A DNA stretch of 41,390 nt from JAAXTX01 sp035560715 (GTDB lineage: Bacteria; Patescibacteriota; Minisyncoccia; Moranbacterales; UBA1568), in assembly GCA_035560715.1 (NCBI GenBank), contig DATMYW010000040.1, positions 1-41,390 of the forward strand, read 5' to 3'. Below, in pieces: positions 16,146 through 22,911 of this stretch (position 1 is its first letter; each line of letters starts with the position of its first letter). The notes under the pieces were generated by a model. The model was not told where the DNA came from and did no database searches. It saw nothing but the letters and a program-made list of their open reading frames with translations. The position numbers and the translations under genes are program-made.

Positions 16146-16240
16146 GTTCACCTCGCTTGTAAAGATTCGCAATAAAGGACTCCCGGATATTCTGCTCCTT
16201 CAGGGAAAATCGTCAAGTGCGGGGACATAGGCATAATTAT

Positions 16241-16272
16241 AAAAAATGCACCTCGGATTCCTCCAAGGTGCA
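16241..16272 (-). terminator. Intrinsic terminator after the 145-aa gene
   Basis: The minus strand reads TGCACCT, a loop, then AGGTGCA and six T (stem within 16247-16272). It separates the 145-aa gene from the 172-aa gene. Confidence 0.85.
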
Positions 16273-16312
16273 GAAGACGGTCTTTCGTTTTATTATGGCA
16301 GCGGTAGGGCGC

Positions 16313-16750
16313 CTACTGTTTGTTCGAACCGATCAGCGCTTCGAATATGCTTGCGACAAACCCGAACGGAGCTGCCACGATGGCCGTGAGCGCTTCGCAG
16401 AGACTTGTCGGCGGATCCGCTATGACGACGGTCTCTCCACCGAGCTCTGCCCTGATGGCATCGTAACATCTCATGAGATCTTCGAAATTTCTGGCTTCGA
16501 CGAAAATTTCGAATTTCCATTCATGGCCACGATAGAGCGTCGATCGTAATTCCCCTTTCGCCGTTCCGCAGATGAAGTCCTTAGGAACGAGATATTTTTG
16601 CAGATCAGGATTAAAATCGTATCCTTGATCAAGGATAGCCTGCAGACTGAGTGTCGCTCCTTCCGGAAGCTCGAATCCGGCCGGCTGAACGAAGGTGAAA
16701 TTCACATCGACTGAGGAACCGTCATTACGGTTTACGCGTAATCTAGCCAT
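16313..16750 (-). CDS. Hypothetical 145-aa protein in the RT island
   Basis: I do not recognise this family. AGGAG sits 7 bases before the ATG at 16750. The N-terminal half is beta-rich (MARLRVNRNDGSSVDVNFTFVQ), resembling a small beta-barrel or ubiquitin-like start. A region with LVPKDFICGTAKGELRSTLY follows, then a helical part and a hydrophobic alanine-rich C-terminal segment (EALTAIVAAPFGFVASIFEALI) that could insert in a membrane. It has its own strong promoter, a 97-nt leader with a perfect palindrome, and its own terminator. A C-terminal membrane helix on a small soluble domain is a layout found in some toxins and defence effectors, but this is only a resemblance. Confidence 0.7.
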   Translation of the reverse strand: MARLRVNRNDGSSVDVNFTFVQPAGFELPEGATLSLQAILDQGYDFNPDLQKYLVPKDFICGTAKGELRSTLYRGHEWKFEIFVEARNFEDLMRCYDAIRAELGGETVVIADPPTSLCEALTAIVAAPFGFVASIFEALIGSNKQ

Positions 16751-16803
16751 GATGATCTCCTTTTTTCCGTCCGGAGTGGTCCCCGGATCGGTGAGGATTG
16801 ATT

Positions 16804-16818
16804 GGTAAGGTCCTTACC
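16804..16818. repeat. Perfect 15-bp palindrome in the leader of the 145-aa gene
   Basis: GGTAAGG, a central base, CCTTACC. It lies about 30-45 bases downstream of the predicted transcript start of the 145-aa gene, so it could be a repressor site or an RNA hairpin. A smaller GGAGA/TCTCC repeat lies just before it. Confidence 0.6.
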
Positions 16819-16853
16819 GCGCCAGCGAGGAGACAATCTCCACGTGACCGCAT

Positions 16854-16882
16854 GTTGTAGCACTTTCCATACTTGCTGTCAA
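16854..16882 (-). promoter_or_regulatory. Promoter of the 145-aa gene
   Basis: The minus strand reads TTGACA (16877-16882), 17 bases, TACAAC (16854-16859). The start is predicted near 16847, leaving a leader of about 97 nt. Confidence 0.7.
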
Positions 16883-16920
16883 TAGTCGAAAAGTGTCATT
16901 CCGAAGGGCTGATCCGCCTG

Positions 16921-16949
16921 TTCCACTTTCGACGATTCCATAGTAGAAT
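16921..16949 (+). promoter_or_regulatory. Possible promoter of dnaB with near-zero leader
   Basis: TTCCAC (16921-16926), 17 bases, TAGAAT (16944-16949); the -35 is poor. The start would be near 16956, three bases before the ATG, the same geometry as cysS. GGGAG also lies four bases before the ATG. Confidence 0.35.
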
Positions 16950-16958
16950 GGGAGAACT

Positions 16959-18326
16959 ATGGCGAACCGGCAGGACCACCTCCGCATCCCCCCGCACAAC
17001 CTCGAGGCCGAACAATCGGTCCTCGGGGCGCTTATGCTTGACAAGGACGCGATCATCAAGATCGCGGACATCGTGCGTCCCGGCGATTTCTACAAGGGCG
17101 ACCACAACGCGATCTACGAATCGATGCTCGAGCTCTACGAGGATCGCGAGCCGATCGACGTGCTCTCGCTCGCGAACCGGCTCGAGGAAAAAGGCAAGAT
17201 CGACGCGATCGGCGGATCGTCCTACCTCGCCTCGCTCGTGAACACGGTCCCCTCCGCCTCGAATGTCGCGCACTACGCCAAACTCGTGCAGAAGAAATCG
17301 CTGCTGCGCCGACTGATCACCGCCGCGTCCGAGATCGTCGAGATGGGTTTCAACGAGGAGGACGACGTGCAGAAGGTCCTCGACGACGCCGAGCAGCGCC
17401 TCTTCGGCGTCTCGCAAAAGTACATCAAGCAGGACTTCGTCCCGATCCACTCCATTCTCGAGGAGGCATTCAACCGCATCGACGAACTCCACAAGAGCGA
17501 CAAGCACTTCCGCGGCGTACCGACGGGTTTCACGGACCTCGACAACATGCTGTCCGGACTCCAGAATTCCGACCTCATCATCCTCGCGGCGCGGCCGTCG
17601 ACCGGCAAAACCAGCTTCGCCCTCGACATCGCCCGACAGGTCGGCGTCATGTCCAAGGTACCCGTCGGCATCTTCTCGCTCGAAATGTCCTCGGACCAGC
17701 TCGTCGACCGTATGATCTCGTCGCAGTCCGGCGTGGACCTGTGGCGGCTGCGCACCGGCAAGCTCTCCACCGAAGGCGACGGCAACGACTTCCAGCGTAT
17801 CGGCGAAGGCATCGGTATCCTCTCCGAGGCCCCGATCTTCATCGATGACACGTCGTCGGCCAACATCATGGAGATGCGCACCATGGCACGGCGCCTGCAG
17901 GCCGAACACAAGCTCGGCCTCATCATCATCGACTACCTGCAACTCATGGAGGGCCGTTCGCGAAGCGGCGACAATCGCGTACAGGAGATCTCGGAGATCT
18001 CGCGCGGACTCAAGCAGCTTGCCAAGGAGCTCAATGTGCCGATCATCGCGCTCTCGCAGCTGTCCCGATCCGTCGAGTCGCGACCCGACGGCATGCCGAA
18101 GCTCTCCGACCTCCGCGAATCGGGTTCCATCGAACAGGACGCCGACATCGTGCTCTTCATCTACCGCGAGGACCGGGTGAAGCCGGACACTCCGAACAAG
18201 AACATCGCCGACATCATCATCGCCAAGCACCGCAACGGCCCTGTCGGCAAGGTCTCACTTTATTTCGACGACCAGTCCGCGAGCTTCCGGAATCTGGAGA
18301 AGTACCACGGTCCGGAACAGTCATAA
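16959..18326 (+). CDS. dnaB: Replicative DNA helicase DnaB
   Basis: The 455-aa protein is the hexameric 5'-3' helicase at the replication fork. The N-terminal DnaB domain starts PPHNLEAEQSVLGALMLD. The RecA-like C-terminal domain has Walker A ARPSTGKTSFALDIA near residue 208, the VGIFSLEMSSDQLVDRM region, Walker B LIIIDYLQLM, and ELNVPIIALSQLSR with SGSIEQDADIVLF. The length is typical (450-470 aa) and no intein is present. Codon use is more strongly C-ending than in its neighbours. It begins a plus-strand run with recR and the HD-domain gene. Confidence 0.98.
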   Translation: MANRQDHLRIPPHNLEAEQSVLGALMLDKDAIIKIADIVRPGDFYKGDHNAIYESMLELYEDREPIDVLSLANRLEEKGKIDAIGGSSYLASLVNTVPSASNVAHYAKLVQKKSLLRRLITAASEIVEMGFNEEDDVQKVLDDAEQRLFGVSQKYIKQDFVPIHSILEEAFNRIDELHKSDKHFRGVPTGFTDLDNMLSGLQNSDLIILAARPSTGKTSFALDIARQVGVMSKVPVGIFSLEMSSDQLVDRMISSQSGVDLWRLRTGKLSTEGDGNDFQRIGEGIGILSEAPIFIDDTSSANIMEMRTMARRLQAEHKLGLIIIDYLQLMEGRSRSGDNRVQEISEISRGLKQLAKELNVPIIALSQLSRSVESRPDGMPKLSDLRESGSIEQDADIVLFIYREDRVKPDTPNKNIADIIIAKHRNGPVGKVSLYFDDQSASFRNLEKYHGPEQS

Positions 18327-18528
18327 GTGAAAAGTCGAAAGTGAGAACGGAAACCGAAGGAAAGCATCAACATAGTCGAACGTGAACGATCGAATGTTGA
18401 TAGCAAAAACGGAATCCGATGCGTTGCCTAAAACATCGCCGAACCAAAGCGTTAGTCGGATGAGACGCGATATTTCACAGTCATAAGAAATTTGAACGAT
18501 TCCGAAAATGGCATAAAGGTCGAACGTT

Positions 18529-18886
18529 ATGGCAGCGATAGAGCGGTTTGAGGATATACTGGCTTTGGCAGAAGGCAAGGGTACTGACGCGTGAAATTTA
18601 CGGATTATTCCGCAACAGCAAGGACTTCGGATTCAGAGACCAAATTGAACGAGCTTCCGTTTCAATCATGAATAATGTAGCCGAAGGCTTCGAACGCAAA
18701 GGTGATAAAGAGTTTCGGAACTTTCTCTCCATCGCCAAGGGTTCCTGCGGGGAAGTTCGGTCAATGCTCATTCTCGCATTCGATCTGGGATATATCGGGC
18801 AGAACGATTTTCAGTCACTTTCGGAACTCAGCATAGAAATATCCAAGATGCTCCATGTGTTCATGAAACGGCTTGAACAGAAGTGA
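18529..18886 (+). pseudogene. Four-helix bundle protein (S23/IVP family), frameshifted near the N-terminus
   Basis: Members of this family usually start with a short RFEDL/I-x-WQKAR motif. Here the ATG at 18529 reads MAAIERFEDILA, and the next family residues WQKARVLTREIYGLF are in the neighbouring frame. One extra T in the run at 18564-18566 explains the shift. The rest, about 105 residues, is intact: IERASVSIMNNVAEGFERKG is the family core. The fragment alone would need a TTG start at 18548. The family is known from 23S rRNA intervening sequences and as small stand-alone genes of unknown role. A sequencing error in one base is an equally good explanation. Confidence 0.75.
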
Positions 18887-18962
18887 TATTTCCCCGAATA
18901 TTGTTTTCGACTTCCGATCCCGGACTTTCGACTGTGTACTTGAGACTTGTGACTACAAAGGT

Positions 18963-19556
18963 ATGCGTTACCCGAAACCGTTCCAAAACCTGATCACGCA
19001 CTTCGCCGCGCTCCCCTCCGTCGGTCCAAAGATGGCCGAGCGGATCGTCTTGCACCTGTTCAAGCAGGAGCATGGGAAACTGCTTTCTTTCGCGGAAAGC
19101 CTCGAGGAACTTCAGAACCTCTCCCTCTGCACGCGGTGCTTTCATATCGCCGAAGGACCGCAGTGCGATATCTGTTCCGATCCGAAACGCGATCAAACCG
19201 TCCTCTGCGTCGTCGAGGAACCGATGGACGTCATCGCGATCGAACGTTCCGGCGGCCACACCGGCCTATACCATGTTCTGGGCGGTGTCATGCGCACGGG
19301 CAATGGAGATGATCCGGTCCTCAGGATTCCGGAGCTTATTCATCGCGTGCACGAAGAGGGAGTCAAGGAAGTCATACTCGCGTTGAACCCGACCACGGAA
19401 GGCGATCTGACCACGCTCTATCTTCGGAAAAAACTTGCGCCTCTTGGCATTCAGGTTTCCCGGCCAGCACGCGGACTGGCCACGGGCGGAGACATCGAAT
19501 ACGCCGACGAAGCGACGCTCACCTCCGCTATGAAAAACCGCGAAGCGTTGGGATAA
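18963..19556 (+). CDS. recR: Recombination mediator RecR
   Basis: The 197-aa protein helps load RecA at gapped DNA together with RecO. It has an N-terminal helix-hairpin-helix (ALPSVGPKMAERIVLHL), a four-cysteine zinc finger (CTRCFHIAEGPQCDIC) and a Toprim domain (LCVVEEPMDVIAIERSGG, with VILALNPTTEGD). The length is the usual 198-200 aa. The start MRYPKPFQNLI matches the family; the open frame extends 30 codons upstream through non-family, repeat-like sequence. Only a weak AAAGG lies close to the ATG. No recO is in the window. Confidence 0.96.
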   Translation: MRYPKPFQNLITHFAALPSVGPKMAERIVLHLFKQEHGKLLSFAESLEELQNLSLCTRCFHIAEGPQCDICSDPKRDQTVLCVVEEPMDVIAIERSGGHTGLYHVLGGVMRTGNGDDPVLRIPELIHRVHEEGVKEVILALNPTTEGDLTTLYLRKKLAPLGIQVSRPARGLATGGDIEYADEATLTSAMKNREALG

Positions 19557-19573
19557 AAGAATAGTCACGAGTG

Positions 19574-19586
19574 ACAAGCCGAAAGT
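19574..19586 (+). repeat. Dispersed intergenic repeat, copy after recR
   Basis: ACAAGCCGAAAGT, within a larger GTGACAAGCCGAAAGTCG phrase. The same 13 bases occur in reverse orientation at 35417-35429, and related AGTCGAAAGT and AGTCACAAG phrases occur at about 18330 and 18925-18955. Confidence 0.5.
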
Positions 19587-19593
19587 CGATAAT

Positions 19594-20154
19594 ATGATCG
19601 CTATGGCGCTTTATCACGCGGTCGAGCTTTTTGTCGAGGAATCATGCGCCAAACACGGGACTCCCGGAGACCTATCGCATGCTCGCTTGACCGTCGAGTG
19701 GATCCGGAAACTCAAGCCGGATGCTAGCGATGCATTGCTCATTGCCGGCATATCACACGATATCGAGCGGGTTTTCAACGGTGACTGGAAGAAAGGGACG
19801 GATAATCCGGAAGCATTGAAAAAACACCAGGATATGAGCGCGGAAATCGTCCGGGCGTTCCTTTCGGAACATGGAATGGATAAGACGCGTACGGGCGAGG
19901 TCGTGTCGCTTATTTCACACCATGAGGACGGCGGCCCGGGAGACGCGGCGGTCCTGTGTGATGCGGACAGTCTTGCGTACATGGAGGAACGGGGCATTCG
20001 AAACGTTCAGCGTTCGCTTGAAAACGGTGAGTCGAGCATATCGGCAATAAAGCGACTGAATTACGTTGTAAGCCGTCTTTCCACTCCCGAGGCGAAAGCG
20101 TTTGCAAAGCCATGGCACGATGAGGCGATCAGGATTGTGAACGAACGGGAATAG
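19594..20154 (+). CDS. HD-domain phosphohydrolase-like protein
   Basis: The 186-aa protein has the HD signature: a first histidine in SHARLTVEWIRKL, then LLIAGISHDIERVF with the paired H-D, a third histidine in VVSLISHHEDGG, and a late aspartate in LCDADSLAYME. These are the metal ligands of HD hydrolases, which act on nucleotides or phosphoesters. It is short for a (p)ppGpp hydrolase and lacks a synthetase domain. It follows recR by 37 bases across a dispersed repeat and ends at a strong terminator. No SD site is seen. The substrate is unknown. Confidence 0.8.
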   Translation: MIAMALYHAVELFVEESCAKHGTPGDLSHARLTVEWIRKLKPDASDALLIAGISHDIERVFNGDWKKGTDNPEALKKHQDMSAEIVRAFLSEHGMDKTRTGEVVSLISHHEDGGPGDAAVLCDADSLAYMEERGIRNVQRSLENGESSISAIKRLNYVVSRLSTPEAKAFAKPWHDEAIRIVNERE

Positions 20155-20172
20155 GACGAGTGTATCACTTAC

Positions 20173-20199
20173 AAAAAATCCCCCTTTCGGGGGATTTTT
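20173..20199. terminator. Bidirectional intrinsic terminator
   Basis: AAAAAATCCCCC, four-base loop, GGGGGATTTTT gives a T-run on both strands. It serves the HD-domain gene on the plus strand and rplU on the minus strand. Confidence 0.92.
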
Positions 20200-20200
20200 C

Positions 20201-20512
20201 TTACTTCGCGGAAATCTTGGTGATCTCGACTTCGGTATAGGCCTGGCGGTGACCGAACTTGATCCGATACCGCTTCTTCGCCTTGTACTTGATACCGGTC
20301 ACCTTGTCATGACGGTCGTTCGCGAGAATCTTGCCCTCGACCTTCGCCCCAACGAGAACCGGGGTCCCGACGGTCGCCTCCTTGTCGTCACCGACATAGA
20401 GCGCCTCAAACGTGACCGTGCTCCCGATCTCCCCTTCGAGCGACTCAACTTTCACTTTCTCGCCTTCGGACACCAGATACTGCTTGCCTCCGGTTCGGAT
20501 AATAGCCAACAT
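20201..20512 (-). CDS. rplU: 50S ribosomal protein L21
   Basis: The 103-aa protein binds 23S rRNA domain I region. The start MLAIIRTGGKQYLVSEG fixes the initiation codon at 20512; the frame is open 11 codons further. The basic C-terminal motif KAKKRYRIKFGHRQAYTEVEI is the family signature. AAAAGGG lies before the ATG. It has its own promoter downstream of alaS. rpmA, usually adjacent to rplU, lies about 15 kb away here on the other strand. Confidence 0.96.
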   Translation of the reverse strand: MLAIIRTGGKQYLVSEGEKVKVESLEGEIGSTVTFEALYVGDDKEATVGTPVLVGAKVEGKILANDRHDKVTGIKYKAKKRYRIKFGHRQAYTEVEITKISAK

Positions 20513-20544
20513 AGCCCTTTTCGGTAAGGTTTTACAATGGTTCA

Positions 20545-20573
20545 ATACTACCGCTTCGGCGGCATTCTGTCAA
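20545..20573 (-). promoter_or_regulatory. Promoter of rplU
   Basis: The minus strand reads TTGACA (20568-20573), 17 bases, TAGTAT (20545-20550). The TTGACA forms the loop and part of one arm of an inverted repeat (20561-20582). The start is predicted near 20538. Confidence 0.75.
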
Positions 20574-20582
20574 CAGAATGCC
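20561..20582. repeat. Perfect inverted repeat around the rplU -35 box
   Basis: GGCATTCTG, four-base loop, CAGAATGCC: 9-bp arms with the -35 box at the centre. It lies between the alaS stop and rplU, has no T-run, and could be an operator or a weak alaS terminator. Confidence 0.7.
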
Positions 20583-20603
20583 TTTTTCCTGCAGCCGGAA
20601 GAC

Positions 20604-22520
20604 CTATTCCAAAACCGCCTTTATCCGCCGGACACCGGCCGAGGACGCTTCTTCCTTCTGGATGCGGAAATGGCCGAGTTCGCCGGTACGGGCGGCGTGC
20701 GGACCGCCGCAGATTTCCTTGGAGAATTCCCCCGCCGTATAGACCTTCACGGTATCACCGTACTTGGCATCGAACACACCGAGGGCCCCTGAGGCCTTCG
20801 CCTCGTCTACGGGCAGTTCCTCACAGACGACCGGCACGTCGGCCTTGATGGCCTCATTCACGAGGTCCTCGACCTGCTTGATCTGTTCGGGCGTCATTTT
20901 CTCGGCATGTGCGAAATCGAAGCGCAACCGTTCGGGTGTGATATTGGATCCCTTCTGCGATACGTGCGTCCCGAGCACGATCCGGAGCGCCGCCTGAAGG
21001 AGGTGCGTCGCGGTATGAAGCTTCGCCGTATTCTCGTCCTGCTCCTGGAGACCGCCCTTGAACATTCCGGCTGAGGCGGTACGAGAAAGGTCTTGATGCC
21101 TCTTTAGTCTCCGTAAAAATTCTTCTTCGCTCGCCATGAGATCTCTCTTATTCAATTCCTCCTGAATCATCTCAAATGGGAAGCCGTACGTTTGATATAA
21201 GTCAAAGACGATTTCCGGGTCGACATCCAAGCCCATCGCAGACGGAATTTCACCTTCTTCCAATTCTTTATATCCTATAGGATACAGTTTATTCAGTATC
21301 GTTAAAGCTTTTTCCAGTGTCTTTCGAAATTTCTCTTCTTCCTTTCTCAATTCCGAAAGTATAACTTCTCGTCGAGTTTTCAGCTCCGGATAGAATCCGC
21401 CGAAATCCCGGATGACGATCTCGGCAATGTCCGTCGTGAAATCATCCTTGATCCCAAGGAGTTTGCCATACCGCACGGCGCGGCGAATAAGACGGCGAAG
21501 CACGTATCCGGCGCCGGTATTGAGGGGCGTCACGCCGTCGGCAATCATGAATGTGGCGGCTTTCACATGATCGGCCACGATCCTGAACTGTCGACGAACG
21601 TCGACCCAACATCGCTTTCCGTCAGCGATATAGCGTTCATCCGACAGATCGCCGTATTTCAAGCCAGATAACGCTTCGATTTTCGCGAATATGTCAGAAA
21701 AATGATCGGTTTCAAATATGGTCGTTTTGTTGGCAAGTACCGCGAGCGTCCGCTCCACGCCCATGCCGGTATCGACGTTCGGTTTCGCGAGCTTCTCATA
21801 CGTTCCCTCGGGTGTCTTGTTGAATTCCATGAAGACGTCGTTCCAAACCTCCATGATCCGGAACGTATCCACGAGGTCGCCGAACTTTCCCGTTAGCGGC
21901 CCTTCCTCGGGACGCATGTCGTAAAACATCTCGGTATCGCCACCGCAGGGCCCGGTTGCGCCTGCGATCCAGAAGTTATCGTCGGTGCCGAGCGGGAAAA
22001 TGCGGATACCCTCGCCGGCGCATTCGTCGTCCCCCGCGACACCATTGCTGATACCGGCCTTCTCAAATACTTCCTGCCAGACCGCGATCGATTCCTCGTC
22101 GCGCGGTATGCCGTTTTCTCCCTTGAATACCGTCACGTAGAGTCGGTTCTTGTCGAGACCGAGCCACTTCGGATCGGTCAGGAATTCGAAGCTCCATTCG
22201 ATCGCCTCGCGCTTGAAGTAGTCGCCAAAGCTCCAGTTTCCCATCATCTCGAAGAACGTAAGGTGACGGTTGTCACCGACGTCGTCGATGTCGCCCGTAC
22301 GGACGCACTTCTGCACGTCGGTCACACGCGTGCCACCCGGATGTTTCTCGCCCAGGAGATACGGGACCAGAGGGTGCATGCCGGCCGTCGTAAAGAGCGT
22401 CGAGGCATCCGTCTCCGCCGGGACGAGCGAGGCGGAAGGGATGACCGTATGCCCCTTTGACGCGAAAAAATCCAGATATCTCTTTCTAAGTTGGTCCGCA
22501 TTCATGGTCATACGTTTCAT
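20604..22520 (-). CDS. alaS: Alanyl-tRNA synthetase, short form without C-Ala domain
   Basis: The 638-aa class II synthetase charges tRNA-Ala and carries an editing domain. The catalytic core has FFASKGHTVIPSASLVP, TFFEMMGNWSFGDYFK and GAGYVLRRLIRRAVRYG. The editing domain has HTATHLLQAALR and the zinc residues in EICGGPHAARTGELG. It stops right after GVRRIKAVLE, where the E. coli enzyme (876 aa) continues into a coiled coil and the C-Ala domain. The start at 22520 has GGAG six bases upstream; later ATGs at 22512 and 22506 are possible. Residues of about 373-473 are encoded by a distinctly A+T-rich stretch (about 21,100-21,400). Confidence 0.96.
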   Translation of the reverse strand: MKRMTMNADQLRKRYLDFFASKGHTVIPSASLVPAETDASTLFTTAGMHPLVPYLLGEKHPGGTRVTDVQKCVRTGDIDDVGDNRHLTFFEMMGNWSFGDYFKREAIEWSFEFLTDPKWLGLDKNRLYVTVFKGENGIPRDEESIAVWQEVFEKAGISNGVAGDDECAGEGIRIFPLGTDDNFWIAGATGPCGGDTEMFYDMRPEEGPLTGKFGDLVDTFRIMEVWNDVFMEFNKTPEGTYEKLAKPNVDTGMGVERTLAVLANKTTIFETDHFSDIFAKIEALSGLKYGDLSDERYIADGKRCWVDVRRQFRIVADHVKAATFMIADGVTPLNTGAGYVLRRLIRRAVRYGKLLGIKDDFTTDIAEIVIRDFGGFYPELKTRREVILSELRKEEEKFRKTLEKALTILNKLYPIGYKELEEGEIPSAMGLDVDPEIVFDLYQTYGFPFEMIQEELNKRDLMASEEEFLRRLKRHQDLSRTASAGMFKGGLQEQDENTAKLHTATHLLQAALRIVLGTHVSQKGSNITPERLRFDFAHAEKMTPEQIKQVEDLVNEAIKADVPVVCEELPVDEAKASGALGVFDAKYGDTVKVYTAGEFSKEICGGPHAARTGELGHFRIQKEEASSAGVRRIKAVLE

Positions 22521-22589
22521 TTACGACTCCATTCTCCCTTTCGAAATCATCGGGTGCGGATCCGTTCGCAATCGAAAAACGTTCACTCA

Positions 22590-22847
22590 TCATCTCGAAG
22601 CTTGATTGATCTGCTTCTTGAGTCGGCTGCCCTCGGCCTCAAGCATGACCACCTCGCGTGCCAGCTTGGCATCTTCGGCAAGCTTTTCGCGCAAAGTGAC
22701 CGATAACCGAGAAACATCAGCGCGAAGGCGTCTGATTTCGGCCGTAAGGGCCGCGGACTTCAGCCGCTTCTTGCGCAGGTCCTGCTCGAAAATGGCAAAT
22801 TCCGACTGGAGACGATGCAGCGCGTTCGCGCGGTCACGATCGACCAT
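22590..22847 (-). CDS. Small coiled-coil protein (85 aa)
   Basis: Almost the whole protein is a charged amphipathic helix with heptads (FEQDLRKKRLKSAALTAEIRRLR and on to the end), so a coiled-coil dimer is likely. There is no signal peptide or membrane segment. The start at 22847 is chosen for the GAGGTGG site just upstream; the frame extends 11 codons further. It lies 64 bases after the baseplate-J-like gene and 69 bases before alaS. A helper for the FtsA-like/baseplate-J-like pair is possible but rests only on position. Confidence 0.6.
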   Translation of the reverse strand: MVDRDRANALHRLQSEFAIFEQDLRKKRLKSAALTAEIRRLRADVSRLSVTLREKLAEDAKLAREVVMLEAEGSRLKKQINQASR

Positions 22848-22911
22848 TCCACCACCTCTCCCGGATCGGTTCGATATCATAGCGCGTTCTTACTGATTCG
22901 TGAAGCCCCGT

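Noticed and set aside
16896..18230. A 444-codon minus-strand frame opposite dnaB
   Set aside because: Its composition is highly biased to Val, Asp, Leu, Arg and Glu, typical of the antisense of a C-ending-codon gene; dnaB on the other strand is certain.
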